Shown one piece after another: positions 47,061-58,733 of a DNA stretch of 64,000 nt. The number at the start of each line of letters is the position of its first letter. Position 1 is the first letter of the stretch. The notes below the pieces were generated by a model that did not search any database, had not been told where the DNA came from, and saw nothing but the letters and a program-made list of their open reading frames with translations. Both the position numbers and the translations under genes were made by a program. Source of the DNA: Cryptomeria japonica (lineage: Eukaryota > Streptophyta > Pinopsida > Cupressales > Cupressaceae); assembly GCF_030272615.1 (NCBI RefSeq), contig NC_081406.1, positions 237,563,922 to 237,627,921 of the forward strand, in the 5' to 3' direction.

Positions 47061-48799
47061 CGTATAACCTACCCTACGCATGACCTTGAGGTTGTAGCAG
47101 TTGTGTATGCACTTGTGAGGTGGAGACACTTCTTTTTGGGTCATCATTTTGAGCTTCATTCAGATCATCAGAGCTTGTAGTACATATTCACTCAGCCTAA
47201 TCTTAATGCTCGTTAGAGGAGATGGATGGAGTTTTTATGTGAGTATGATTTTGATGTTCACTATATCAAGGGGAAAGAGAACGTACTTGCAGATGCCTTG
47301 AGTAGGAGACATCATGAGATATGCTCCATGACTATGGAAACAGATTTGAGAGGCCGTATATTACAACAACTACCAGAGGATGAGTGGTATCTAGAGGTAT
47401 GTCAGGTAGTGCGATCTCAGGAGACCCTGGAAGGGAAACTTGCAGACTATTCATTAGAGTCTGATGGACTACTACGCCATGGAGGGTGCATCTATGTACC
47501 TTCTTCCGGAGGATTGCATGATTTCATTGTGTTGGAGGCTCATAGAGCTCCTTATGCAGCGCATCCCAGAGTTAAGAAGATGCATGCAGATTTGAGACAG
47601 TTATATCATTGGCTAGGTATGCGACAATTCATTGCTGTACTATTAGCCCGATGCCTTGAGTGCCACAGAGTCAAGGCGAAGCACCGCCATCCAGGTGGGT
47701 TGCTCCAGTCTCATGCGATACTAGAGTGGAAGTGGGATGCTATATCGATGGACTTTGTCATTGGTCTTTCTATGTCAGTGCGTCGTCATGGTGACAGTTG
47801 ACAAGCTGAAGAAGGTGGCCCACTTCTCACCAGTCTGGACTACCTTCACAGCACCAGCAGTGGCACAGGTATTCTTGGGGGATATTGTCAGACTTCATAG
47901 CATTCCATGCAAGATTATCTCATACAGAGATTCCCTATTCACTTCTTCCTTTTGGAAGGTGTTACAGGTAGCAATGGGTACCAGACTCAACTTTAGTACA
48001 ACCTATCATCCAGAAATGGATGGACAGACAGAGAGGGTAAACTAGGTGTTAGAAGACCTGCTCTGCATGTACATCATGGATCATCAGACCAGATGGAAAG
48101 AGTACCTTCCTTTAGTAGAGTTTTCCCATAATGATGGGCATCACACTTCTTTGGGGATGCCACCTTTTTAGGCTTTGTACGACAGACCTTGCAGGACACC
48201 TTTGAGCTGGGACCATATTGAGGATAGAGTGGCCATGAGTCTTGAGATGGTTCATGATATGGAGTAGCAGGTGATTTTGATTAGACAATGCCATAGAGAG
48301 GCACATGATAGGCAGAAGAAGTATGCAGATGTGAAGAGGATAGACCGGAGCTTCATGGTTGGGGACAGAGTTTTCTTGAGAGTGCGATTGCATAAGAATC
48401 CAATCCGTTATGGAAAGGGTTCTAAGCTCGCACCTCGCTTTGTTGGACCATTTGAGATCCTTGAGAGGATAGGACCAGTTGCTTATCATCTAGCTTTGCC
48501 ACCTAGCCTGTCACACATCCACGATGTGTTTCATGTATCAGTTCTGAGGAAGTACATTTATGATGAGTCTTATATTCAGGATTGGGATGCCTTGTAGGTG
48601 GAGTCAGACGGGTAGCTAGCTTTGGATCCCATCCACATTTTGGCTCACCGGATGCTGTCTCTTCGAGGTCGAGAGTTGGACCAGGTTAGGGTCCAGTGGG
48701 ATTGTTATGACGAGGTTACGACATCATGGGAGGACGCAAGGTAGATGAGATCTTAGTACCCCCATATTTTTTATGAACTCCAGGAGGAAGTTCATTCCT
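47061..48799 (+). pseudogene. Chromovirus RNase H end, integrase and chromodomain
   Basis: RNase H reads TYPTHDLEVVAVVYALVRWRHFFLG, then DHQSL-stop-YIFTQ. The open frame 47226-47801 has HYIKGKENVLADALSRRH, then HPRVKKMHADLRQLYHW and CLECHRVKAKHRHPGGLLQ (zinc-binding) and WDAISMDFVIGL. A frameshift near 47800 leads to VDKLKKVAHF, ISYRDSLFTSSFWK and YHPEMDGQTERVN. The second catalytic Asp (SDRD in the family) is Tyr. The C-terminus has GDRVFLRVRLHKNPIRYGKG, LAPRFVGPFEIL and VFHVSVLRKY, then VRVQWDCYDEVTTSWEDA, a chromodomain tail. At least eight in-frame stops, mostly TAG where Gln is expected. Confidence 0.9.
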
Positions 48800-48811
48800 A
48801 AAGGGGGAGGG
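48800..48811 (+). promoter_or_regulatory. Polypurine tract of the chromovirus
   Basis: AAAGGGGGAGGG directly before TGTGAGGCCC. Confidence 0.85.
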
Positions 48812-50726
48812 TGTGAGGCCCTACCTTGAGCCGTCATAGCATTTCAGTTATTTTCATATTGGACCTACTATTGATACTATATTTTGATGCATTATGGACA
48901 TAGATTTTATATCCCATGTTTGGATAACATTGATATGATTATGTCATTTACTTTGATTTGCAGTACTTCATTTTTATACTAGAAATTATGGATGTATGCT
49001 CTATAGATGATTTAATTCCATGATTATGATGATGATGCCATTTAGTAGATTATTTATGTGGATGTTATCAGATAATTGGATACTTGATTTTTATAATTGA
49101 AATTGTATGTGATGTCTGAATTGTATTATTTTTTGATAATACTATATGTGATTTCTGTAATTACTAATGTGCAAGTGAGATGTGCAGGAAAATTATTCCA
49201 TGTGACCATGGAAACTATTCGGAGAATCAAGCCTAGGCCTATGTGCGATTGTGAAACCAAGGGTTGTGTATTTGGAGAGACAACACCTCATTTGTAAATG
49301 TGTTTTAATTTGTAAATGTTATGCTTGGATGTATGTTTAATTTGGAAATTGTTTAATTTATAAATTCCAAAAGAAGGGGCATTTGCCATGTGTATTTTAG
49401 TGATGTGTAATTCTTTTTGTGGTGTCACTTGACATGTGTTGTAAGATGAGTTGGCAATGACAAGTCCCTTTTGGAGGAATTTTGTTTTACTAATGCATAT
49501 TATTTTTCAATTATCCTAGAATGGTCCCAAGAAAGCCTTGGATAGGGAGCCATTAGAAGGGTCAACTCAGGGTTGATCCGTAGGTAAACTTTGGGTGGAC
49601 TTCTAGGGGGTTAAACTAACTCCTAGAGTCAAGTTAGGGGCATTTTTAGTGGGCCATATGATGTACCTATGGATGAAGGCCAAATTTAGCCATGTGTCCA
49701 CTCCCTAGGGCCTGTTTAGCCTCCCCAAAAATCGAGTTTCCCAAGTTGGCCAAATTTCATCTTTAGAAGAGCTTTCTTAGGTTAGATAACCCTCCTTATG
49801 AGTGACATTGCTCTTCCCCATTCCTTTTACCTTTTTTGAGGTGTCTTGGCTAGAGAGTCTGTAAGGTATTGGGAAGACTAACCAATGAATATCCTTCACC
49901 CTTCCTAAGTGGGTTGGAAAGAGTGAGGAGTGTCTTCATAGGGAATAGTTTGGGAGGGAGAAGTTTGATCACCCACTCTCCATTTTGGAGACTTAGATTT
50001 TTGGAGCAAATTTTGTAAGTTTTTTTGGAGGATTTTGGCTAAGTTCTAAAGGAAAAAAGTTGTGGATTTGGGAAGCTCTCCTACAACTTCTTTTTACTTT
50101 TTTGGCAGATTTAAGGTTGGTTGAACTCCTATCTCATGTATGATGTTGTTTTTTGAAAAGATTGTTGTTGTAATTGTTTTCCATTGTTGTTGTTTTTTTA
50201 TGTGTAGGAAGATGTAGAGTTCTTCCTTATGTGTTTTTGATTGAGCTTTTATGTTAGTGTTGGGAGTTTTCAAGGCCAAACTCACCCTTGGGAGGGTAGA
50301 GTGGTCTTGGGGTGAAGGGTTGTTTGACAACCTACGAGTGAGAGGCTCTCTTTAGAAGAGAGTGATTCTCAAGGGATTATAGGGACAAGTTTGGAACTTG
50401 TAGATGTGTTATATTTGCATTCTTGATATGGCTTTATGTTCTCTACTTGCAAAATTCTCCTTGAGGTACTTAGTCCACCTTCACCCCACTTGAAAAGTCA
50501 CATAAGTGGCATTGTTTAATCCTTGGGTTGGGAATATCTTTTGTTGTTATGATTTTTTTGCTTGTATGTGTTTGAATGTGTGCTTTTCATCTAGCCTTGA
50601 TTCTCCTAGCTTGAGGGTGGCTTCTAGTAAGCCTAGGTTGGGAGGTGAGCCTCCATGGTCACAACCTTCAAGTTTTATTGCAGGTTTTGCTTGGGAAAAG
50701 ATTGGAGGAAAAAGCTTGAGATGATC

Positions 50727-50870
50727 CTATTGTTTATTGTATTTTAGTTGCATAAAAGAAAAAGGAGTTTATTATTGTATTTTAGTTGCAGAAAAGAAAA
50801 AGGAGTTTATTATTGTATTTTAGTTGCAGAAAAGAAAAAGAGTTTTTTATTGTATTTAAGTTGTAGAAAA
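50727..50870 (+). repeat. Four-copy 40-42-bp tandem repeat
   Basis: TTATTGTATTTTAGTTGCAG followed by AAAAGAAAAAGGAGT, three good copies and a decaying fourth. Confidence 0.85.
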
Positions 50871-51555
50871 AAATGTATTTATCTGACTAAGTTTTGCCAT
50901 GAAATATAAAGAAAAGGCATTGTATTGTAACCTAAAGTATGTATCCTTTAAATGAGATGAATGCATTTTGGATTATTTTTGTATTGATATAGTAGCTGGA
51001 AAAAAGATTGGAAAATGATTTTTTTATTCTTTTTTAATTAGTTAATGCAGAAAGAAATGAAATATATTCAAATATGTAATGTAGTTATTAGTAAAGAAAG
51101 GAAATATTGCTTATGTCCATAGTTCAAATACAAAGGGAAAATAGATAGATATTTTAATAATTAGTATAGATAATGCATTGTATCTTGCTGTTATTGTTTG
51201 GTTGGATTTTAGGAAAAAAAAAAACATGGTTGCAGCAGTAAATAAAATCTTTACCGTTATTTTCTTTTTAATCCAAAAAACATGTATAGTAGAAAGATTT
51301 ATGTTGCAGCTGTAAATAAATCATTTTCTTCTAATCTTTCTATTCTATAAATGCATGTTAAGTAGGAAATAAATGAATAGACATTTTCGAAATAAATAAA
51401 CAAACATTTTAGAGTTAGTATAATTCTGCTTTACATCTTGCTGCTATTGACAAAAAAAAAATTATTAGAATAAGATAGCAGTAGCTGCTAATAATTTCCA
51501 TTACTATCATAATTTTTCCTAATCTGAAAATACTTGCTGAATGAATTATTTAAGA

Positions 51556-51724
51556 GTATAAGTATATACATATATATATTCTCCAATATATATACATATA
51601 TATTTATATTATAAATTTTTTAAAAAGGAGGGGTGAGGATTTAATGCCTTTATATTTAAAATGCTCATATATATATATATATATATATTTTGTCATTTTA
51701 AATTTCTAGTTCATACTAAAGTTA

Positions 51725-51755
<31 letters not shown>
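51556..51755. repeat. AT and CA microsatellites
   Basis: TATATACATATATA-type runs at 51566-51610, a pure (AT)n run at about 51667-51690 and a (CA)n run at about 51726-51753. Confidence 0.9.
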
Positions 51756-51833
51756 CAACTTTTAAATCAAATAATAAGAAAAAAAAATGATGAAGTTTGT
51801 TTTTTTGGGGGGCTACCTTTGGCAGAGCCGCCG

Positions 51834-52080
51834 CCACTGCGAGTTAAGCCGCAGTGGACGGCTCGGTCGCCACTGCGGATTAAGCTGCAGTGGATGGCTT
51901 GTGGCCGCCACTGCGGATTAAGCCGCAGTGAATGACCATAGCCGCCACTACGGGTTAAGCTATAGTGAACGGCTAGCGGCCGCCACTACGGGTTAAGCCG
52001 CAGTGAACGACCGTAGCCGCCATTGCGAGTTAAGCCACAGTGAACTACTAGCGGCCGCCACTACGGGTTAAGCCACAGTG
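51834..52080. repeat. Array of seven hairpin-forming repeats, period 36-38 bp
   Basis: Units start near 51834, 51870, 51908, 51946, 51983, 52020 and 52058. The best unit is an inverted repeat CCACTGCGG-ATTAAG-CCGCAGTG. Later units drift (CACTACGGGTTAAGCCGCAGTG). It is GC-rich within AT-rich DNA, inside the candidate chromovirus LTR. Confidence 0.9.
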
Positions 52081-52309
52081 AATGGATGCGGTTGCACTAC
52101 GGTGGTTGCGGCCGCCACTATGGTGAGCCACAATCGGCCACCCGGGCCCTCCTTCCTTCGTCTTCTTCAGATCCGCCATCATGAACCCTTCGGCCTCCAC
52201 GAGAACTTTGGCCCTTGGTTCTCCTTCTTTCACCTATACACACCAAAAAAGAAAGAAAGAGAAGAATGTAGAACAAGCAGCCCTAACCAAATTTTGGGCT
52301 AGGGTTAGC

Positions 52310-53247
52310 TTGATAATAAAGAAATAAAAAGAATAAGTTAAGTTATAAGAATAGATCAATCCTAGTTAGGGTTTGTAATTAAATAATATTAAAATGAAAT
52401 GAGGGGGAATTCGTTTTAAAATTTGAAAAAGAATTTCTCCCCCATTTATCTATAGACAATATGTGGGGTTAATTAACCCCTAATATTGACTAGGGTAAAA
52501 TTGATTGTTAATATAGACTTTTATTAACAAGGTTTAATTGAAATTGGGGATTAATATTTATATAGCAATATTATTCTCATAAGTGATTTAATTTCATTAA
52601 CAAGGTTTATTAATGAGAATTTTAGTTGGCTTTCATATTTAACTAAATATGGATGTTTGGGTTAAAATTCCTTTGGGGGATTTTATTAATGAAATTTATT
52701 AAATGTATAATGTAAAATTTTAGCCTATGAGGTCATTGTTGGCTGAATATTAAATAGTTGAAATTTAAATGTCTAAGGGGACTTAAAAGTTTGACTTTAG
52801 CATAAAATATATTTATTTGGCAAATATTTTAATTTATTGGTTAACTTTATTAGTTATATTGAAAAGTGTAATTGTGTTCGTTCAATTAATTATTTTTAAT
52901 ATAAGTTAACATTATTTTATTTAGCCTTGAGTATTTTAAATACTATTGAGATAATTAATGTCTCTTGAACAATTGTTGGAGAAATTTTAATTAGGGGTTA
53001 TTAATTAATTTAGTTAATTAATTAATTAAGTTGTGATGACCCCTTTTAGGGAATAATTAGTCTTCTCTAATTATTGTCACCATATTGATTTAGTTAATTA
53101 AATCAACTTTAGTAAGTCATTCTTTAATCTTGAGTTAACCCTTAGTTAAGGCAAAACTTATCTATTCCATTTTTAATGTAGATTATTTTATGTATTTATG
53201 TTGTTTTAAAAAAAAATTGTTGTTCCGTTTCTACCCAAAAGTTTTGG
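52310..53247. other. AT-rich end of the candidate chromovirus LTR
   Basis: Non-coding. Repeated TTAATTA words, (TTAA)n-like stretch at 53000-53030 and several TTAACAAGGTTTA(A/T)T words. No gene seen. Confidence 0.6.
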
Positions 53248-53254
53248 CATGACA

Positions 53255-53607
53255 GTACTCATCCTCTCAACTAGGAAATAGAGGTTAAGCTTTAATATAG
53301 ATAAATTATTGAAAATAATTAATTTGTTTAGCCACATAAATATGAGTTGGCAAGGTTGACTAATGTGGAGATGAAGTGAGGTGGAAAAGAAGATTTAAAT
53401 AATTGTAAAATTATTTAATTGTTGAAGACTTTAGAAGAATTGATAATGCATGATTAAATAATCAATATTTAATAAGATTGGAATGGAAGAAAGACTAAAT
53501 GAATTAAATAAATAAACTTTTCAATTTAATTATTTAGTAGAAGAATAATTATTAAATAAATAATAAATATTTATTTAATTAGTCATAACCATTTTTGAGT
53601 GTATACA
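53255..53607 (-). repeat. X 5' LTR, outer part
   Basis: Matches 215-559. It begins at GTACTCATCC, directly after the chromovirus end, and finishes GAGTGTATACA, X's right-hand terminus. GTACT would be the chromovirus target duplication; its other copy was lost. Confidence 0.75.
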
Positions 53608-53609
53608 GT

Positions 53610-54400
53610 TGTTGATATGTTCATTTTGGGTCTGGTTGACCTTGAATCTTTTTGTTTTTGCTCTGGTGATTGTGTTGTTTGGATAACATGTTGTTTTGAT
53701 CGATGTAGTGCATTATGGTGTGGTCCACTTCTCATTCCTTTCCACTATGGGAATGTTTAGTGTAGACCCATTTCAAATAGTGTTTCGATGAATTGTATTT
53801 GGCTGACTTGGGAGTTTCCTAATTCAAGAGATCAGTATAAATAAAAGATGATTACAATGAACATATAGAAACACGTGGATTGAAAAAGAAAATTTGTTGG
53901 TGCGAAATTGGTGTGAGGTTATGTGAAGTTGTGGTTGACTAGTGTGATATTGTGTTGTTGTTGTTGTTTGGTACGGGAGGTAGTGAGCCAAAGGTTTCTT
54001 CTGACATTGCAACATTGTGGCAGTTGTGTTTTAGGGTGGATTATTTATTTTTCCTTCTTCTTCTTCTGCACAATGAGCCCTTTTTTGGTGGTTTTAGCTA
54101 GGCAGAGAGCCCACTTGTAGTGAGCATTCTAGTGGTGAGCCACCCTTTGTAAAAACCACCTTAATTGGTGTCACGCTAATAAGTGTTTCAAAATTGAGAA
54201 TTAACATTCTCCCTGGTTTTTCGCTTCTTGGGTTTTCCATGTAAATTCAGGTGTTTCACGTGTGTGCTCTCTCATGCTTATATCTATTTAAGGTTAAGTC
54301 ACGAGGAATTAGTTTACTGAATCTATTTCTCTGGAATAATAAAAAGAATTTTAATGGACAACTGACTCACCCCCCTCTCAGTTGTCCGAGATATTCAACA
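53610..54400 (+). mobile_element. Diverged Copia LTR (solo or 3' LTR)
   Basis: It starts TGTTGATATG and ends ATATTCAACA. It contains a TATAAATAAAAG box at 53836, CTTGGGTTTTCCATGTAAATT, and ACTCACCCCCCTCTCAGTTG near the end, motifs typical of plant Copia LTRs and found reversed in the LTRs of A and B. No primer site follows. Flanking five-base words do not match, so no target duplication is claimed. Confidence 0.5.
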
Positions 54401-57400
54401 CCCTCTTTTAGAACTATCTCTAGATTTTTTTCGAAAGTGCAATATTTAATTATTTTTGGGCACTTTAGGCTCAAGGTTAAGCGTTCAATATTTGAAACTT
54501 TCCATTCTCATTCCAACAAACTATTTTACTATGGTGCTCATTAAAATGTTTTAATTAAATTAGCAACCTCTGTAAAATCAACTAAATACAACTCAATATT
54601 TCATCCAAGATGTCAAAATGGTCGAAATACATCGGGATAAAAAATTGACTGTAAAGGAGAGATATCGATGATGACCAATGGTAATCAAACCCTATTAGAT
54701 GTCTTACTACATAGAGAGCACACAAAAAGTTGAAAGTAATCCCACAAAGTGCCCTTTGAGTCCTCTAGCCATCTAAAGTCGCTAATAACATCAAACATCC
54801 ATGACGATATGATCGACACATTTCTAAAAGGACAGAGCCAATTGCAAAGCAAGAGAAGCCAAACACAAAGACATTACACAAACAAATTCCATGATTTATG
54901 TCTATTCATTCCCACGAGTATAAGTTTAGACTCATTATCTAAAACAATTTTATGATAAAATTTTAAAATTTTAATACCTCGATAAATCAATTTCTAGTAC
55001 TTTCTGCAGTACATTTCGATTATAAAATTTCCAATCTAAAATGAAATAGCCCAAACTCTTAAGTGTAATTCATCCCTTACGGTAATGTCAAAGAATGAAT
55101 GTGTATATAACGCTCTTAACATAAAGTCTTCATATCATGATTCATGAATCTAGAAGTTAGGAAGAACAACTGTAAGTCAAATTTCACGGCATCTAGAAAA
55201 ACGTGTAGACAAACGAAGAGTCTGGAATTACAAGTCTAATAATGCAATTTTCTTGATTGTGGAATTAAATAAGGACGTTGAAGCAAAGAGTTGACAAAGA
55301 GAACCTTCAAATGTAAATCAGATGGTCTTAAAGTCTTTAGAAGCGTGCAAGACGATAGAGCAGATCATGTCTGTTCATCACTTTTTCCATTTTCGGTCGA
55401 GGGGTTTTCCGCTTCATTTTTTCGTTTCCGTTTGATCTTTTTTTACGGATTCTCGCTTTTCATGCAGATTAATTAATGTCTTTCGATGTTTGAGTAAATC
55501 GTATTAATAATAATGAGGTGTTCTCAAGGTTTTTAACATTTTGTAGACGGAATTTACATTGGTGTGCATATGGTAAACCTTATCGTATATTTATTTTCGT
55601 AAAATGAAATGTATTTAGAATTTTCTTAGAGGGTCCATTATGGCAATTTTTATTTTCCATTTACTATTTTTATATATGTTTATTAGTTTTTATTAGTTTT
55701 AGATTTATTTATTTTTTAAAATAATTGAATGGATTTTTGTAAATGCATTTCTATACACTGGGCCATTTTGTTTAGTTATAATTTAATCTATAAATTCTTA
55801 ATTAAATTATCTTTTATTTATATTATAATAAATTTATATTAATATGTATTTTTAAATCTAAAGATAACTATACTAAATCTATTTTATTGATAACTTAATT
55901 ATATTTAAAAAATTTAAATAATAACAAAGATCAAATTTTATGATTTATCATTTAAATTATTTACTATTTGTCAAATAATCTTTAATTTTTTATTTAATTT
56001 AAATATATCTATTTATTATTAAATATCATATTTGATTTAATATAATATAAATTATTATGATTAATTTTTCACTAATCCATTTAAATTATATATCTTTAAT
56101 AATTGTAATGAACCTTTGATCATGATTACATTATTTTGATCAATGTGAATATTTAAATATAATATTAAAAATCAATTTTCAATGAAATGATTAATTATAG
56201 AAAATGTGGTCCTTAAAACTTACTGTAGAAAATAAAAAATACTTAAAAGTTAAAACCTAATTGATTTTAACTTTATTTATTAGCAGTGATAGCGAATTTA
56301 CATTTCATATAATGTTTAATTGTTGGATATTAACTAGCATACATATCTTTAATAAATATATATAAATCATCATGAGAGAGATCATTATCAAGACTTCTAT
56401 TTAATTGTCCCACAAATCCACTTAAATAATAAATTTTTAATAATTGTAATGAACTCTTGACCATGAATACATTATTTTATCAATGTGAACATTTTGATAT
56501 AATGTTTTTTATCCCTATCTATCTTTCTATCTCTACCACTCTCTCCCTTTCTCCTCCTATATATCTCTAGATCTCTCCCCCTCTCTACCTCGCCCTATAT
56601 ACCTTTATCTCTACTATTTATTTTTCTCTCTTTTTGTTTGTCTCTCTCTATGTTTATTTATCTCTTTGTCTTTCTATCTCTCCCCCTCTCTATATTTCAT
56701 TATATATGTATTTCTCTATCATTCTATCTCATGATTTATATCTCTCCCTCCCCCTTTTTCTCTATATCTATTCCTATCTACCTCTCCCTCTTTATTTCCC
56801 TATCTCTCCATCTTTATCTCTATCTGTCTACCTCTCTCTACCTCTTCTTCTTTGTCTTCAAATTGACCTCATCTATAACACAAATGTATACAAAGAAATA
56901 GACCAAAATTTCTCTACTTGACCTTCCACAACTCTTCGGTGTATCCATTGCATACTAAGATGCGATTGCTAGTGGTATTATATATTCTCTTGTATAGACA
57001 AATCTGAGTAAAAATACAAAATTTAGAAGAATAGTTTAGCTTCTCTTCAGCCATCAAGAAGATTCTCAGCTGGATATTATGTATTGATGACGTGGTGTCT
57101 TTGAAGTTGATTTAAGATAGTTGCAAACGTGAGGAGAATGTAGGTTAAGCTTCTTGGAATTCAAATACGGTGATTTGGTTAATAGTAATTTAGAGTTGTA
57201 AATACTTTCTTTTTAAATTTCTTCATATCATATTTTAACTGTTAAATCTGATAATATGCCTAAACATTGATAATATACCTAAACAAAAACCATAATATAC
57301 CTAAACTGAGGAGATAAAGATCAGATAATCTTCTATCATTATCTTCTGGCAGAAATAACATCTGCAATAAATGATAGCAATCAGATTTTGTAATGGACAT

Positions 57401-57473
57401 GGTGGTCTCCAGCATAGTCGGCAAAATATAGCCTGACAATCTTATCCCATCTGATTTCCAAATCAGATTCTGT
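54401..57473. other. Intergenic flank, 3' side of the GT34 gene
   Basis: Mostly AT-rich. Short frames (for example 54749-54955, 55291-55476) show no domain. A CT-rich tract lies at 56510-56862. The terminator of the GT34 transcript must lie just left of 57474, but no clear signal stands out. Confidence 0.5.
56510..56862 (+). repeat. CT-rich low-complexity tract
   Basis: Degenerate TCTCTATCTCTCC / TCTCTACCTC words for about 350 bp, nearly all pyrimidine on the plus strand. The Ser/Leu/Tyr-rich frames in it are artefacts of composition. Confidence 0.9.
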
Positions 57474-58733
57474 TTACGTGGGAGATATTGATTCCAACAA
57501 AGTAGACAGGGAAGAGTGCTTGCGACCTACAGAGCTAAGCAACTGGTTGTCTGCAAAATTGAAAGCTCTCTCAAAACCCTCACTGCATCTTTCTGTAATG
57601 TTCTTCTTTCCACAGAAATTACAACCATTGAAATGAGTGATAAAAGGCTGCTTCTCTTTTCCCTCAAGAAAGTCCCCAAACCTATCTATAATATATTCAA
57701 AATATCCATGTAACACGTAACTTGCTTCCAAGAACACATTATCCTCCGATTTTGTTTTGTTCTGATTGAGAAGATATACTAAGGCGCTCTGATCATCGGG
57801 ATCCCACTCTTTCGGTCTACTCTTTACAACTCTGTTCAGAGCCTCTTTAGAAGCCATTAAGTTTTCAGGCGCACCGAATTCCATCCACTTCTCCAAAAAC
57901 TTGTGAGACCATTCACAATTCCGAATCAGAAAAATCCCTGCGTTCAAACCTATCCAGTCTGGATCCTCTCCATATACCTGAAATAGCAATCATCACAGAA
58001 TTTTTTTATTTGCCCAAATGCACCATAGAAGTCAAATATAGTAAACAAATCTGATCACTTATTGGAGAGCAATTAGGGTTATTATATGTACCTTATCCCA
58101 GAAGCCGGGGACGACGAGATTCTTGTTCCAGGTATTGTAAGTCTCAAAGGGAATAGAAAAATTGAAATCTGTTAAAACAGCATCTGAATCCATCCACATA
58201 AACCACGTCACAGATGGATTGGCTTTCATGAGCTGTATAAGCAGCGGATATCTAACCCAAGTTCCAACAAATCCCTTCTGCCATACCTCTAAAGCATACC
58301 AGACCTTGCAGCCGTGCAGATTACAGTAGTCCACTTTATTTTTGTAAGACTTCATCATTACATTGTTACCCCGAGGACTAATACAAGGTGACGATCTCTC
58401 CCCTGTTACCAAAATGAAGGGAGGAACACTCCCAAACACCTTGTCCGTTGCTTGGTCCACCTGGTTCACCACTCTCGTAACTGCCTTTGGACCATTCAAA
58501 ACATCACCATAATCTGCATTCTTGACAAACTCTGTAGGGCTTGTTGTGGCGGTTTGCATAAAGCGGTTGAGCAAGCGGCCACGATTAGGATCGACATTTG
58601 CCTCCATGTTTCCTAAGTTTCCAAGGGAGAGGAAAATAATTGCAGTGACGAGACTTCCCATTACAAACGACTTTACTGACACCCACGTCACCATTTTGGC
58701 GGTTGTTCTGCTCATCGGCCAGAACGTTTCCAT
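57474..58733 (-). CDS. GT34-family Golgi glycosyltransferase (galactosyl/xylosyltransferase-like), two exons
   Basis: Exon 1 is 58733-58092 and exon 2 is 57977-57474, with a phase-0 intron; 381 codons. The start chosen is ATG 58731-58733, in context AACATGG and about 21 residues ahead of a single membrane anchor (VMGSLVTAIIFLSLG, residues 25-39), as expected for a type II Golgi protein. Motifs: ILVTGERSSPC, YKNKVDYCNLHGC, WMDSDA with the metal-binding DSD at 182-184, NLVVPGF, then across the splice WIGLNAGIFLIRNCEWS, DDQSALVYLL and PFITHFNGC. Known: plant GT34 enzymes add xylose to xyloglucan or galactose to (gluco)mannan, using UDP-sugars; which donor this one uses cannot be told. An in-frame ATG at 58947-58949 would add 72 residues unlike the family. 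No lesion is visible. Confidence 0.9.
57978..58091 (-). other. Intron of the GT34 gene
   Basis: 114 bp on the minus strand, GTACATATAA at the donor (AAG|GTACAT) and GCTATTTCAG at the acceptor. Removing it joins GFWDK to VYGEDPDW, which matches the family without a gap. Confidence 0.9.

Larger units (their letters stand above)
47061..53254 (+). mobile_element. 3' half of a chromovirus (Tekay/Del-like Gypsy)
   Basis: It begins mid-RNase H and runs through integrase, a decayed chromodomain, a polypurine tract (48800-48811) and a long candidate 3' LTR from TGTGAGGCCC (48812) to GGCATGACA (53254). The 5' LTR, gag, protease and RT are absent. It abuts X's LTR at GTACT (53255-53259). Confidence 0.75.
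48812..53254 (+). repeat. Candidate 4.4-kb 3' LTR of the chromovirus
   Basis: It starts TGTGAGGCCCTACC after the polypurine tract. The next credible end is GGCATGACA at 53254, immediately before X's LTR sequence, which gives 4443 bp. No partner LTR is in the window, so the far end is inferred from the X junction. It contains a four-copy 42-bp repeat, AT and CA microsatellites and a GC-rich hairpin array. Short frames inside have no domains. Part could instead be other inserted DNA. Confidence 0.55.
1..53607 (-). mobile_element. Outer Tat-lineage Ty3/Gypsy retrotransposon X (interrupted, left end outside window)
   Basis: Seen: a 3' LTR segment at 1-559 is repeated at 53255-53607. A polypurine tract flanks the left copy. 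A minus-strand gag-PR-RT-RNH-IN series lies at 39019-32056 and an arginine-type primer site at 41361-41383. Removing Copia A (864-27338), Copia B (41591-47060) and the chromovirus part (47061-53254) leaves about 15.5 kb, close to the 17.6 kb of the related element Y. An extra plant-mobile-domain gene on the opposite strand lies between pol and the 3' LTR, as in Y. Known: Tat elements (Ogre, Retand, Grande, RIRE2) are very long, use this primer type and carry a second RNase H. Inferred: one original insertion, the oldest event here. Its target duplication cannot be checked because the left end is outside the window. Confidence 0.7.

Noticed and set aside
53824..54120. Overlapping opposite-strand frames of about 65 codons
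   Set aside because: Lie in a Copia LTR remnant; no domain.
56634..56921. 95-codon Ser/Leu/Tyr-rich frame resembling a membrane protein
   Set aside because: Wholly within the CT-rich low-complexity tract.
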